A stretch of DNA of 64,000 nucleotides, taken from contig NZ_CYZX01000002.1 in NCBI RefSeq assembly GCF_001405015.1, positions 62,001 through 126,000 of the forward strand. The letters run 5' to 3'. Source of the DNA: Clostridium disporicum (GTDB lineage: Bacteria; Bacillota; Clostridia; Clostridiales; Clostridiaceae). Made by a program: the position numbers and the translations under genes. Position 1 is the first letter of the stretch; the number at the start of each line of letters is the position of its first letter. Under the pieces are notes generated by a model. That model was not told the origin of the DNA. It did not search any database and saw nothing but the letters and a program-made list of their open reading frames with translations. This document shows positions 24,865 through 33,924 of this stretch, in pieces.

Positions 24865-26025
24865 ATTCTTTTTATATCTTATAAAAGTACATATAAGTGA
24901 TAATATCAATATACAGTAGATAATAAGAAGTATTTTATTATCTATATAAAAAGTTTGAATTGGAAAAGTTGATACTGGGGTATCTTTTACAAAAAAGATA
25001 CATGCTATAAATGTAATTATAAAACTTATTATTCCTTGAATAAATTTTAAAAATGAGTATTTAAATAATGAAATATTTAAGTCTCCAATAAAAGAACTTA
25101 TTTGTGCTATAACAGATAATCCGGAAAAAGAACAAATAAAACTTATTATAGATAGCTTTAATATTAACGGTAATGTAGATGAACTGATAAGCTTACAACC
25201 GTTAGTGAATTCGATGCTACCTAGTAAAGTTCCATATAAAGAAGATGAAGGTATATTTAAAAAATCTTCTATATTTTTAAAAGTAATGCTTATATAAGCA
25301 TTACTTTTTATTATGCTTATAATAATTGAAAAAATGATAACGAACGCACCAACTTGTAATGTTGTGTTTACACTGTTTTCAATAGAAGTTTTTAAAGCAG
25401 AGCCTATAGATACTTTTTTGAATTCGGAATGCATAACCTTTGAATTTTTATTAAAATCTCCTTTAGGAATAGTAATAATTCCAATGATTAGTGGAGAAAG
25501 ATAGTTAGCTATTAAAAGTATAAAGCCTAATTTGGTATTTCCAAACATGGTAGCTCCTACAGAACCTATTAAAAACATAGGACTAGCATTTGATGCTATA
25601 TTTAATAATCTTTCGAATTCTTTCTTATTAATATATCCTAAATTGTATAAATCGCAACAATACTTACAACCTAATGGATAACCGCATAGCACACTTGCTG
25701 CTATAGGAAATGAAGAATTCTTTGAAAGTTTTAAAGGTCTACATAATAAAGGTCCAAGGATTTTTGAATATAATGATATCCCATCATAACAAATTAAAAG
25801 ATTACATATAAAAGAAAAAGGAAATATAGTTGGTAATATAGTTTTTATAACTAAATTTAAACCGACTAAAGAAGCGTTTATACAATCTTTCAGATTTAAT
25901 ACAAATAAAATAATACAAAATGAAATTAAAAAGCTTACAAAATAATTCTTATTTATATTAAGAAGTTTTAGTAATACAAATATAAGAATAAAAATTGAAA
26001 GCCATAAGAATATAATACTATGCAT
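24850..26025 (-). CDS. ylbJ: Sporulation integral membrane protein YlbJ
   Basis: The 391-residue protein has about eight to ten hydrophobic segments and the nucleoside-transporter-gate type repeats typical of YlbJ, including the G-Y-P-L-G motif near 122 and N-A-S-P-M-F-L-I-G near 153. In Bacillus YlbJ is a sporulation protein expressed under sigma-E and needed for resistant spores. I use the ATG at the complement of 26023-26025, 4 bases after GGGAGGAG; an upstream ATG lies inside that ribosome site. The 3' end overlaps the coiled-coil gene on the opposite strand. Confidence 0.88.
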   Translation of the reverse strand: MHSIIFLWLSIFILIFVLLKLLNINKNYFVSFLISFCIILFVLNLKDCINASLVGLNLVIKTILPTIFPFSFICNLLICYDGISLYSKILGPLLCRPLKLSKNSSFPIAASVLCGYPLGCKYCCDLYNLGYINKKEFERLLNIASNASPMFLIGSVGATMFGNTKLGFILLIANYLSPLIIGIITIPKGDFNKNSKVMHSEFKKVSIGSALKTSIENSVNTTLQVGAFVIIFSIIISIIKSNAYISITFKNIEDFLNIPSSSLYGTLLGSIEFTNGCKLISSSTLPLILKLSIISFICSFSGLSVIAQISSFIGDLNISLFKYSFLKFIQGIISFIITFIACIFFVKDTPVSTFPIQTFYIDNKILLIIYCILILSLICTFIRYKKNLHVS

Positions 26026-26048
26026 AGAAACTCCTCCCATCTATAGTA

Positions 26049-26076
26049 TTTATATGCTTATGACTTTATAATATTA
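26049..26076 (-). promoter_or_regulatory. Sigma-E-type promoter candidate for ylbJ
   Basis: On the minus strand TAATATT (complement of 26070-26076) matches the sigma-E -35 pattern K-M-ATATT, and CATATAAA (complement of 26049-26056) matches 6 of 8 positions of the -10 CATACAHT. The spacer is 13 bases. Bacillus ylbJ is known to be sigma-E dependent. Confidence 0.55.
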
Positions 26077-27282
26077 TTATTTTATTATCGGATTTTTTAA
26101 ATAATCTGATTTTGGATTTAAATTTGGGTTAAGAATAGAATAAGCTTTTGTTGCTAAAATATCTAATTCCAATAATGGATTATTAGGGTGTTTAGGAACT
26201 TTTGTAATCAAAGGTATAGAAGAGGTCTTTTTTATTGAAGATAAAATTTCTCTTCCTTTTGAATTAAACCCTAAAATTCGTCCAAAATTATATTGACTTA
26301 TAGTGTTTTTATCAAAGTTATAATTATCAAAGCCGATAAAGATTTGAGTAAGTAATCTTGAAATTTTTGTGTAAGTATATCTTTTGCTTTTTACTCTAAG
26401 AATTAAATCATCATAAGAAGTGCTGTCTATAACTTCTTTTAATATTTTCTTATCTAAACCTTCTGATGCTTCATAAAGATTGTTAAAATTTACGCAATTA
26501 GTTGAGATTTTATATCTTAAAAATTTATATAAATCTTCATCAAAAGAAAAAGTGTATCCATCGTTTTTTAGGGATTTTAAAATATTATATGATGGTTCTG
26601 GCATTACTGAACTCAAAGTGTTAATAGAGTATTCATTATCAGAAAGTGCTTTTCTAATAGATGTAGCAGAAGAGAAAGTACTTTCTATATTAGTTTCATT
26701 GTAATTGCTGCCTTCACGTTTTAAAGTATATGGTTTTATTTTGCTTTTTTCTAATAGAATAGCTTTAATATATTCTATTCCTAATATATTATTTGAAGAT
26801 GAAATAACATCTTTAATAGAATCATCCTTTGAAAAATCTATTAGTGATTTTTCTCTAGCTTTAGCAAAAGAAATTCCTTCTTTAAGATTGTTTTTTAACA
26901 TATTGTTAAAAGAGTCATTATTTGTAGTTAAAATTTTAGCAATTTTATAAAGTGAATCCACGTCTCCGCATTCAGAACCAAAGTAAAGATTATCTACGAC
27001 TCCTAGAGAATTTAAAATAGAGACAGCACCTCTAGCGAAAATTTCAGCAGAAGAAACTGCGTAAAAAGTCGGTAACTCTAGTACCAAATCTACTCCGTTT
27101 TCTAGAGCCATTTCGGTTCTTTTCCATTTATCGATTATCGCTGGACCACCTCTTTGTACAAAATTTCCGCTCATTATACATACTATTCCATCACAGTTTG
27201 TAGCTTTCTTTGCCTCGGTAATATGATATAAATGACCGTTATGAAATGGATTATATTCTGTAATTATACCTGTAATATTCAT
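26077..27282 (-). CDS. tmcAL: tRNA(Met) cytidine acetate ligase (TmcAL, formerly YlbM)
   Basis: The 401-residue enzyme activates acetate with ATP and acetylates the wobble cytidine of elongator tRNA-Met. The nucleotidyltransferase motif P-F-H-N-G-H is at about 10-15, followed by M-S-G-N-F-V-Q-R-G-G-P near 39. I take the ATG at the complement of 27280-27282, preceded by AAGGAGCG; the longer frame adds 11 residues without family support. It is divergent from pta, and its acetate substrate is produced by pta-ackA next door; that functional link is my inference. Confidence 0.93.
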   Translation of the reverse strand: MNITGIITEYNPFHNGHLYHITEAKKATNCDGIVCIMSGNFVQRGGPAIIDKWKRTEMALENGVDLVLELPTFYAVSSAEIFARGAVSILNSLGVVDNLYFGSECGDVDSLYKIAKILTTNNDSFNNMLKNNLKEGISFAKAREKSLIDFSKDDSIKDVISSSNNILGIEYIKAILLEKSKIKPYTLKREGSNYNETNIESTFSSATSIRKALSDNEYSINTLSSVMPEPSYNILKSLKNDGYTFSFDEDLYKFLRYKISTNCVNFNNLYEASEGLDKKILKEVIDSTSYDDLILRVKSKRYTYTKISRLLTQIFIGFDNYNFDKNTISQYNFGRILGFNSKGREILSSIKKTSSIPLITKVPKHPNNPLLELDILATKAYSILNPNLNPKSDYLKNPIIK

Positions 27283-27422
27283 ATTAGCGCTCCTTTTAGG
27301 GAAATATAAAATCATTATAACATAAGATAAAAAAAGTAAAATAAGTTATAGTAAAATGATATAATACATAATATTCAGAAAATTAATAATATAAAGAATT
27401 AAATATTTAAAGTAAATTTCTA

Positions 27423-27452
27423 TTGAAAAATATAGCTATATAGGAGTATATT
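27423..27452 (+). promoter_or_regulatory. Promoter of pta-ackA
   Basis: TTGAAA at 27423-27428 and TATATT at 27447-27452 are spaced by 18 bases, leaving a leader of about 40 bases. A second TATAAT at 27360-27365 has no good -35. Confidence 0.5.
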
Positions 27453-27498
27453 AGATAATGAATGATTCGTCCTTGTGACTACGAAAGGAGAAATTAAA

Positions 27499-28503
27499 AT
27501 GGAACTTATGAATAAATTATTCGAAGCTGCAAAAGCAAATAAGCAAAGAATAGTTTTACCAGAAGGTGAAGAGCAAAGAACTATAATTGCTACTGAAGAA
27601 ATTAAGAACCAAGGGTTAGCTTATCCAATACTAATTGGTAATCAAGAAAATATAATGAATATGGCTAAAGAGCTTAATGTTGATTTATCTGGTGTTGAAA
27701 TAATTGATCCTAACAGTTATGAAAAGATTGATGAGTATGTAAAAGCCTTTTATGAAATAAGAAAAAATAAAGGTATGACAATGGAGAAAGCTGAAAAAAT
27801 AGTGAGAGATCCACTATATTTTGGTACTATGATGGTTAAGTTAGATGATGCTGATGGTATGGTATCAGGTGCTATACACACTACAGGAGATCTTTTAAGA
27901 CCAGGTCTTCAAATCATCAAGACAACTCCAGGGGTATCAGTTGTATCAAGCTTCTTCATAATGATGGTACCAGATTCACCATATGGAGAAAATGGTATGT
28001 TATTATTTGCAGATTGTGCTGTTAATCCAAATCCTACATATGAACAATTAGCAGCAATAGCTATAGCTACTGCAGATACTGCTAAAAATTTATGTAAGGT
28101 AGAACCAAGAGTTGCGATGTTATCATTCTCAACTATGGGAAGTGCTGATCATGAGCTAGTTGAAAAGGTAAGAAAAGCTACTGAACTTGCAAAAGAATTA
28201 AGACCAGATTTAATGATCGATGGAGAAATGCAATTAGATGCAGCTATAGTTGGAAAAGTTGCTGCTCAAAAAGCTCCAAATAGCAAAGTTGCTGGAAGAG
28301 CAAATGTATTAGTGTTCCCAGATTTACAATCAGGAAATATTGGATATAAATTAGTTCAAAGATTTGCTGGTGCTGAAGCTATAGGACCTATGTGTCAAGG
28401 TTTTGCTAAACCAATAAATGACTTATCAAGAGGATGTAGCTCAGAAGATATAGTTAATGTAGTTGTGCTAACAGCTGTTCAGGCTCAAGCTCAAAATAAG
28501 TAA
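27499..28503 (+). CDS. pta: Phosphate acetyltransferase
   Basis: The 334-residue enzyme interconverts acetyl-CoA and acetyl phosphate, the first step of the ATP-yielding acetate pathway. The start M-E-L-M-N-K-L-F-E, L-P-E-G-E near 23 and the D-G-M-V-S-G-A segment near 123 are typical, as is G-R-A-N-V-L-V-F-P-D-L near 267. I chose the ATG at 27499 because AAAGGAG ends about 10 bases before it; an upstream in-frame GTG lacks a ribosome site. ackA follows after 21 bases. The codon choice (many TTC and AAC) suggests strong expression. Confidence 0.96.
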   Translation: MELMNKLFEAAKANKQRIVLPEGEEQRTIIATEEIKNQGLAYPILIGNQENIMNMAKELNVDLSGVEIIDPNSYEKIDEYVKAFYEIRKNKGMTMEKAEKIVRDPLYFGTMMVKLDDADGMVSGAIHTTGDLLRPGLQIIKTTPGVSVVSSFFIMMVPDSPYGENGMLLFADCAVNPNPTYEQLAAIAIATADTAKNLCKVEPRVAMLSFSTMGSADHELVEKVRKATELAKELRPDLMIDGEMQLDAAIVGKVAAQKAPNSKVAGRANVLVFPDLQSGNIGYKLVQRFAGAEAIGPMCQGFAKPINDLSRGCSSEDIVNVVVLTAVQAQAQNK

Positions 28504-28524
28504 TATATTAAGAGGTGTTTATAA

Positions 28525-29724
28525 ATGAAAGTATTAGTAATTAATTGCGGAAGCTCATCATTAAAATATCAATTAATCGATATGGCTACAGAAGAATCTT
28601 TAGCTCAAGGATTAGTTGAAAGAATAGGAATCGAAGGTTCTGTTTTAACTCAAAAAGTTGAAGGAAGAGAAAAATATATAGTTAAAGAAGCTATGAAAGA
28701 TCATAAAGATGCTATAAGATTAGTTTTAGCAGCTTTAGTAGATGAAAACAACGGAGTTATTTCATCTATGGAAGAAATCAATGCTGTAGGACATAGAGTT
28801 GTTCACGGTGGAGAAAAATACAACAAGTCAGTTGTTATAAACGATGAAGTTAAAAACTATATTGAAGAATGCTTTAAGTTAGCTCCATTACATAATCCAG
28901 CTAATATGATAGGTATCAAGGCTTGTGAAGAATTAATGCCAAACACTCCAATGGTAGCTGTTTTTGATACTGCTTTCCACGGAACAATGCCAGAAGAAGC
29001 TTACCTATATGCTTTACCATATGAATTATATGAAAAGCACGGAATTAGAAAATATGGATTCCACGGAACTTCTCATAAATACGTTTCTCAAAAAGTTGCA
29101 GAAGTTATGGGTAGAGATATAAAAGATCTTAAGATTATAACTTGTCATTTAGGAAATGGATCAAGTGTATGTGCAGTTAAAAATGGAGAATCAGTTGAAA
29201 CTTCTATGGGATTCACACCACTTGAAGGTTTAGCAATGGGTACTAGATCAGGTAGTATAGACCCAGCTATAGTTACTTTCTTAATGAAAGAAGAAGGATT
29301 AACTGCTGATGAAGTTACAGATTTATTAAATAAAAAATCAGGAGTATTAGGAATTTCAGGAATAAGCTCAGACTTTAGAGATATTGAAGATGCTGCTTAT
29401 AAAGAAAAAGTTCACAGAGCTCAATTAGCTTTAGATATATTCCACTACAAAGTAAGAACTACTATAGGTGCATACGCTGCTGCTATGGGTGGAGTTGATG
29501 CTATAGTATTCACAGCTGGTGTTGGTGAAAATGGACCAGAAACAAGAGAAGAAATACTTAAAGGATTAGAATTCTTAGGTGTTAAATGTGATACAGAAGC
29601 AAATAAAGTTAGAGGAAAAGTAAGAGAAATATCTACAGCAGATTCTACTGTTAAAGCATTTATAATTCCAACTAACGAAGAGTTAATGATTGCAAGAGAT
29701 ACTTTAGAATTAATATCAAAGTAA
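28525..29724 (+). CDS. ackA: Acetate kinase
   Basis: The 399-residue enzyme makes ATP and acetate from acetyl phosphate. The ASKHA-fold motifs are present: [10 protein letters not shown] at 5-14, F-D-T-A-F-H near 148, H-L-G-N-G-S-S near 208, G-T-R-S-G near 240 and F-T-A-G-V-G-E-N near 325. The length is standard. Together with pta it is the main substrate-level ATP route of a fermentative anaerobe. Confidence 0.98.
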   Translation: MKVLVINCGSSSLKYQLIDMATEESLAQGLVERIGIEGSVLTQKVEGREKYIVKEAMKDHKDAIRLVLAALVDENNGVISSMEEINAVGHRVVHGGEKYNKSVVINDEVKNYIEECFKLAPLHNPANMIGIKACEELMPNTPMVAVFDTAFHGTMPEEAYLYALPYELYEKHGIRKYGFHGTSHKYVSQKVAEVMGRDIKDLKIITCHLGNGSSVCAVKNGESVETSMGFTPLEGLAMGTRSGSIDPAIVTFLMKEEGLTADEVTDLLNKKSGVLGISGISSDFRDIEDAAYKEKVHRAQLALDIFHYKVRTTIGAYAAAMGGVDAIVFTAGVGENGPETREEILKGLEFLGVKCDTEANKVRGKVREISTADSTVKAFIIPTNEELMIARDTLELISK

Positions 29725-29740
29725 TTATTATATAAATAGC

Positions 29741-29769
29741 TTGACTTTTAATGTCGGCGTAGATATAAT
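29741..29769 (+). promoter_or_regulatory. Promoter of the yceD-rpmF-plsX region
   Basis: TTGACT at 29741-29746 and a perfect TATAAT at 29764-29769 are spaced by 17 bases. The leader to the next gene is about 117 bases. Confidence 0.8.
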
Positions 29770-29775
29770 AAATTG

Positions 29776-29892
29776 TGTTTGAAATGGGTAAATTAAAGCC
29801 TAAGGAGTGAAAATGGTGCTTTGCTCAAGCTATACGTAATGTATAATATATCTTCTTTAAGATATGAGGAGTAAAATCCAGAGCTTATAATT
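29776..29892 (+). promoter_or_regulatory. Leader with an 8-codon open frame and two small hairpins before yceD
   Basis: A strong AAGGAG at 29802-29807 precedes an ATG at 29813 that opens a frame of eight codons (M-V-L-C-S-S-Y-T) ending at 29839. Two short hairpins follow (TATAC with GTATA; ATATCTT with AAGATAT), then GAGGAG at 29866-29871, which is 21 bases from the yceD ATG. Such a layout could be a translated leader that controls the next gene. I know no family that matches. Confidence 0.4.
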
Positions 29893-30393
29893 ATGGAAGT
29901 ACAATTTTTAGATTTACTTGTCAAAGATGGAAGAAAGAAAGCGGTTGATTTCTCACTTGATTTAGAACCTATAAAGTTTGAAGGAGAAATCATTAAAGCA
30001 ATCAAACCTGTTAAGGTAGAGGGACAAATAGTATCAAGAAATGATGTTCTTGAATTAGAAGCCACTATCAAGACAGAATTAGAACTTAATTGTTCAAGGT
30101 GCTTAGATACCTTTATCTATCCAATAGATATTGATATAGAAGAAAGGTTTACAAATAATAAAGAACTTCAAGATGAAGAAGGGATTATATTTGTAGAAGG
30201 GGATACTTTAGATTTATCCCTAATTGTTGAAAATAGTATTATTTCAACCTTACCTATCAAGAGACTTTGCGCTGAAGACTGTAAGGGTCTTTGTTCCAAT
30301 TGTGGAGCCAATTTAAATGTTGACAAATGTAGTTGTAACAATTATGATGTCGATATTAGGCTAGCAAAGCTCAAAGAGTTGTTTGGGGAATAA
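29893..30393 (+). CDS. yceD: YceD-family (DUF177) metal-binding protein
   Basis: The 166-residue protein belongs to the DUF177/YceD family, usually encoded just before rpmF and linked to rRNA metabolism in other organisms. It has a C-x2-C pair near 73 (C-S-R-C) and a C-terminal cluster C-x3-C-x3-C-x2-C followed by C-x-C, which probably binds zinc. The ATG at 29893 lacks a good nearby ribosome site; no other ATG, GTG or TTG exists after the in-frame stop at 29872. rpmF follows after 12 bases with AGGAGGTG. Confidence 0.85.
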   Translation: MEVQFLDLLVKDGRKKAVDFSLDLEPIKFEGEIIKAIKPVKVEGQIVSRNDVLELEATIKTELELNCSRCLDTFIYPIDIDIEERFTNNKELQDEEGIIFVEGDTLDLSLIVENSIISTLPIKRLCAEDCKGLCSNCGANLNVDKCSCNNYDVDIRLAKLKELFGE

Positions 30394-30405
30394 GGAGGTG
30401 TAATA

Positions 30406-30591
30406 ATGGGAAATCCAGCGAGAAAGACATATAGAGCAAAAAGAGATTCTAGAAGAGCTCAAACTTTTAAGTTAAGCTTACCAGGAATAGTTGAATGTCC
30501 ACAATGCCACGAAATGAAGATGGCTCACAGAGTTTGTAAGAACTGTGGATTCTACAAAGGTAAAGAAGTTGTTGCTTCAACTGAAGAATAA
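30406..30591 (+). CDS. rpmF: 50S ribosomal protein L32
   Basis: The 61-residue ribosomal protein starts M-G-N-P-A-R-K-T and carries two cysteine pairs, C-P-Q-C and C-K-N-C, forming a zinc ribbon. A strong AAGGAGGTG precedes the ATG. A hairpin follows the stop at once, and plsX follows 57 bases later, an order conserved across bacteria. Confidence 0.97.
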   Translation: MGNPARKTYRAKRDSRRAQTFKLSLPGIVECPQCHEMKMAHRVCKNCGFYKGKEVVASTEE

Positions 30592-30618
30592 AGAAAGTCA
30601 TATGACTTTCTTTTCTTT
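30591..30618 (+). terminator. Hairpin after rpmF, possibly a partial terminator
   Basis: AGAAAGTCA (30592-30600) and TGACTTTCT (30603-30611) form a palindrome with T-rich bases after it. plsX follows closely, so readthrough is likely. Confidence 0.6.
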
Positions 30619-30648
30619 TATATATAAAGAAATAAAGGGGTGAACCAA

Positions 30649-31647
30649 ATGAAAATAGCTATAGATGGTATGGGTGGAGATCATGCACCTAAGGCTGTAG
30701 TAGAAGGTGTTGTAAAGGCTACAGAAGAATTTAAGGATATAGAATTTTTCATAACAGGACCAGAAGAACAGATTAAAGAAGAGTTACAAAAGTGTAATTA
30801 TATTGGAGATAGAATAAAGATAGTAAATGCTACTGAAGTTATAACTAATAATGAGCATCCAGTTATGGCTATCAGAAAGAAAAAGGATTCAAGCATTTGT
30901 AAAGCTTTAAACCTTGTTAAAGATAAAGAATGTGATGCTGTTATCTCTGCAGGAAGTACAGGAGCTTTCTTAGCTGGATGTACTTTTGTCGTAGGTAGAA
31001 TTAAAGGAATAAAGAGACCAGCACTTGCGCCAATAATGCCAGGAAAAAATGGGCCATTTATGATAGTTGATTGTGGTGCTAATGTTGATTGTAAGCCAGA
31101 GCATTTAATTAATTTTGCGTATATGGGAAAAGAGTATTATAAGGGTGTTATGGGAAATAATAATCCTAAGGTAGGACTTGTAAATATAGGTGCTGAAGCT
31201 GAAAAAGGAAACGAATTAACTAAAGCTACTTATAGTTTATTAGAGCAAGAGGATGGATTAAACTTTGTAGGTAACGTAGAACCTAGATATATTTCAGATG
31301 GAGACACTCAAGTTTTAGTATGTGACGGATTTGTAGGTAATACAGTATTGAAAATGTATGAAGGTACTGCATCAAATCTTTTAAATATAATTAAAGAAGA
31401 GATTTTATCAACAGGAATAAAATCAAAAATTGGAGCAGTTTTATTAAAGCCTGTTTTTTCAAATATTAAAAAGAAGTTTGATTATAAAGAATATGGTGGA
31501 GCACCATTTTTAGGTGTAGATGGTATATGTATAAAAGCTCATGGAAGTTCTGATGCTAAAGCTTTCAAAAGTGCAATAAGACAAACAAAGAATTTTTATG
31601 ATAGTAAGGTACTAGATAAGATAAAAGAAGGTTTAGAAAACAAGTAA
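30649..31647 (+). CDS. plsX: Phosphate acyltransferase PlsX
   Basis: The 332-residue enzyme converts acyl-ACP to acyl phosphate, which feeds PlsY in phospholipid synthesis. [13 protein letters not shown] is at 3-15, and S-A-G-S-T-G-A near 98 is typical. I start it at the ATG at 30649, about 10 bases after AAGGGG; an in-frame GTG at 30640 is too close to that site. acpP follows after 76 bases with its own promoter. The FakA-like protein at 19378 may supply acyl phosphate from exogenous fatty acids, which is an inference. Confidence 0.95.
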   Translation: MKIAIDGMGGDHAPKAVVEGVVKATEEFKDIEFFITGPEEQIKEELQKCNYIGDRIKIVNATEVITNNEHPVMAIRKKKDSSICKALNLVKDKECDAVISAGSTGAFLAGCTFVVGRIKGIKRPALAPIMPGKNGPFMIVDCGANVDCKPEHLINFAYMGKEYYKGVMGNNNPKVGLVNIGAEAEKGNELTKATYSLLEQEDGLNFVGNVEPRYISDGDTQVLVCDGFVGNTVLKMYEGTASNLLNIIKEEILSTGIKSKIGAVLLKPVFSNIKKKFDYKEYGGAPFLGVDGICIKAHGSSDAKAFKSAIRQTKNFYDSKVLDKIKEGLENK

Positions 31648-31665
31648 TTTATATTGCTTTTAATA

Positions 31666-31694
31666 TTGACGAGTAACTTAATATATAATATTAT
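31666..31694 (+). promoter_or_regulatory. Promoter of acpP
   Basis: TTGACG at 31666-31671 and TATTAT at 31689-31694 are spaced by 17 bases, 30 bases before the acpP ATG. Confidence 0.6.
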
Positions 31695-31723
31695 CTAAGT
31701 GGGTGAATTTAGGAGGTGAGAAT

Positions 31724-31954
31724 ATGTTTGAAAAGATTAGATCAATAATATCTGAAAAATTAGGTATCGATGAAGAAGAAATCACAATGGAATCTGCTTT
31801 TATTGAAGATTTAAATGCAGATTCATTAGATATAGTTGAACTTATTATGGCTTTAGAAGATGAATTAGAGATGGAAATTCCAGATGAAGAAGCTGAAACT
31901 TTCGTAACTGTGGCTGATATAGTTAAGTTTATGAAAGAACATGGTGAGGAATAA
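31724..31954 (+). CDS. acpP: Acyl carrier protein
   Basis: The 76-residue acidic protein carries growing acyl chains on a phosphopantetheine arm. The arm attaches at the serine of D-S-L-D near 37. The ATG at 31724 is 6 bases after AGGAGGTG and starts M-F-E-K-I-R; an in-frame upstream start would add seven unrelated residues. It lies between plsX and rnc, as in most Firmicutes. A stem-loop follows. Confidence 0.97.
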   Translation: MFEKIRSIISEKLGIDEEEITMESAFIEDLNADSLDIVELIMALEDELEMEIPDEEAETFVTVADIVKFMKEHGEE

Positions 31955-31985
31955 TTAAATCCCGCAATATTGCGGGATTTAATGT
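31955..31985 (+). terminator. Stem-loop after acpP
   Basis: An 11-bp stem (TTAAATCCCGC with GCGGGATTTAA) closes a six-base loop. There is no long T run after it, so termination strength is uncertain. Confidence 0.7.
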
Positions 31986-32066
31986 TTAAAACAAAATTAG
32001 TCTATTCTTGAATTTGTTTAGAAATAGAAGCAAGTTGAAGAATATACTTGTAAGGAGCTGTACAAG

Positions 32067-32765
32067 ATGAATAACTTTTATCAAAAAGAAGTGGAGGATG
32101 TAGTAGGGATAAAATTTAATGAACCGAGTTTATTAATGACTGCATTGACACATTCTTCATATGCTAATCAACATAGAGATGAAGCATACAATGAAAGATT
32201 AGAATTTTTAGGTGATTCTATTTTACAATTATGTATTACTGAATATCTATTTCTAAATTATAAGGATAAAACTGAAGGTGAATTAACAAAGATTCGTAGT
32301 TTAATAGTTTGTGAAAATTCACTGTATGAAATTGGAAGAGAACTGAATTTAGGATATTTTTTAAGAATGAGTAAAGGTGAAGAGCTTACAGGAGGAAGAG
32401 AGAGAGTATCTCTTATAGCTGATGCTGTAGAAGCTTTAATTGCTGCAATATACCTAGATAAGGGGTTAGAATTTACTAAAGATTATATTTTAGGTAGGTT
32501 TGAAAAAATAATTAAAAGAGCAATTAATAATGACATAATATTAGATTATAAAACTAAACTTCAAGAACTATTGCAAAGAAATGGTGAAATATCTATAGTA
32601 TATGAATTAATTAAACATGAGGGACCACCTCATAGAAGAAAATTCTTTACTCAATTAATAATAGATAATAAAGAGTTTAGTAAAGGCGAAGGTTATAGCA
32701 AAAAGGAATCGGAACAAAATGCAGCTAAGTCAGCTCTAAAGATTTTGGAGGATATAAATGAGTAA
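32067..32765 (+). CDS. rnc: Ribonuclease III
   Basis: The 232-residue enzyme cuts double-stranded RNA and matures rRNA. The catalytic signature E-R-L-E-F-L-G-D-S is near 42-50, a second acidic site D-A-V-E-A near 118, and a double-stranded RNA-binding domain covers about 158-228. AAGGAG precedes the ATG by about 10 bases. The 3' end overlaps the radical-SAM gene by 8 bases. Confidence 0.96.
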   Translation: MNNFYQKEVEDVVGIKFNEPSLLMTALTHSSYANQHRDEAYNERLEFLGDSILQLCITEYLFLNYKDKTEGELTKIRSLIVCENSLYEIGRELNLGYFLRMSKGEELTGGRERVSLIADAVEALIAAIYLDKGLEFTKDYILGRFEKIIKRAINNDIILDYKTKLQELLQRNGEISIVYELIKHEGPPHRRKFFTQLIIDNKEFSKGEGYSKKESEQNAAKSALKILEDINE

Positions 32766-33792
32766 GAACTACTATATTATACCTGTTTTTATATCTCATC
32801 AAGGCTGTCCACATCAATGTGTATTTTGTAATCAAGATAGAATAGCTAGAGTTGTTGAGGATGAAGTTACAGAAAGTGATGTTAGAAAAACAATAGATGA
32901 TTACTTAGAAACTATAGATGCAAAAGGAGCAACTTTAGAAGTTTCTTTTTTTGGAGGAACATTTACAGCAATACCGGTACAAAAGCAAAAAGAATTACTA
33001 AGTGTAGCGTTAGAATATAAAAATAGAGGTTTAATTCATAATATAAGACTATCAACTAGACCAGATGCTATAAATAGATACATCTTAGATTATTTAAAAG
33101 AATATAAAGTTGATATTATTGAACTTGGAGTTCAATCTTTAGATGATGAAGTTCTAATAAAAGCTGGTAGAGGACATACTGCAGAACAAGTAAAAGAAGC
33201 ATCTATACTTATAAAAGAGTATAATTTTACATTAGGTCATCAAATTATGCCAGGATTACCTGGAGATACTTTTGAGAAGGATATATATACAACAAAAGCT
33301 TCTATTAGTATGAAGCCTGATATATGTAGAATATATCCAGCACTTATAATCAAAGATACTCCGATGGAGAAGATGTATGAAAGAGGAGAGTATATACCAT
33401 ATTCCTTGAAAGAAGCAGTAGATATATCTACTGAGATGTTAAAGCTTTATAAAGAAGCTAAAATTAAAGTGATAAGAATAGGACTTCAACCAACAGAATC
33501 TATAACATGGGGGCAAGATATTATCGATGGACCTTTCCATCCAGCATTTAGAGAACTTGTTGAAGGAAATTTAATATGTAGTAGCTTAAAAGAGAAAGCG
33601 CCTTGTGATAAGGATATTATTATAGAAATTAATCCTAAAGATGTAAGTAAGCTATATACAAATAAAAAGGAATATTTTAAAGAATTCACTAATAATAGAA
33701 GTGGAAAAGTTTTTGTTAAAGTTGAAAATAAAGTTAAAAGAAATAGAATTAGATTAACTGTAATCGAAAAGAAAGAAGAGTTTAAAATTTAG
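32758..33792 (+). CDS. Elp3-like radical SAM protein of uncertain function
   Basis: The 344-residue protein has the radical-SAM cluster motif C-P-H-Q-C-V-F-C-N-Q at 17-26 and the Elp3/HemN-type core F-F-G-G-T-F-T near 62. There is no acetyltransferase domain, so it is shorter than true Elp3. Homologues sit between rnc and smc in many clostridia and are named elongator protein 3-like without proof. The ATG overlaps the last 8 bases of rnc. It could modify tRNA or act on another substrate; the sequence does not decide. Confidence 0.85.
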   Translation: MSKNYYIIPVFISHQGCPHQCVFCNQDRIARVVEDEVTESDVRKTIDDYLETIDAKGATLEVSFFGGTFTAIPVQKQKELLSVALEYKNRGLIHNIRLSTRPDAINRYILDYLKEYKVDIIELGVQSLDDEVLIKAGRGHTAEQVKEASILIKEYNFTLGHQIMPGLPGDTFEKDIYTTKASISMKPDICRIYPALIIKDTPMEKMYERGEYIPYSLKEAVDISTEMLKLYKEAKIKVIRIGLQPTESITWGQDIIDGPFHPAFRELVEGNLICSSLKEKAPCDKDIIIEINPKDVSKLYTNKKEYFKEFTNNRSGKVFVKVENKVKRNRIRLTVIEKKEEFKI

Positions 33793-33812
33793 TATAGTTT
33801 CAATCATTATAA

Positions 33813-33846
33813 GGGAGTTAGCTTATTTGCCTAACTCCTAAAGTTT
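33813..33846 (+). terminator. Terminator-like stem after the radical-SAM gene
   Basis: GGAGTTAG (33814-33821) pairs with CTAACTCC (33831-33838), followed by a short T-rich tract. Confidence 0.65.
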
Positions 33847-33873
33847 TATTATATAAAGATATAAGTCTATTTA

Positions 33874-33900
33874 TTGAAATTTTTATATCTTTGCTATAAA
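33874..33900 (+). promoter_or_regulatory. Promoter before the DUF4044-type gene and smc
   Basis: TTGAAA at 33874-33879 and an extended -10 (TG-C-TATAAA, box at 33895-33900) have a 15-base spacer, a short but usable distance with the TG extension. Confidence 0.5.
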
Positions 33901-33924
33901 CTAAGAATGAATGGAGTGATAATA

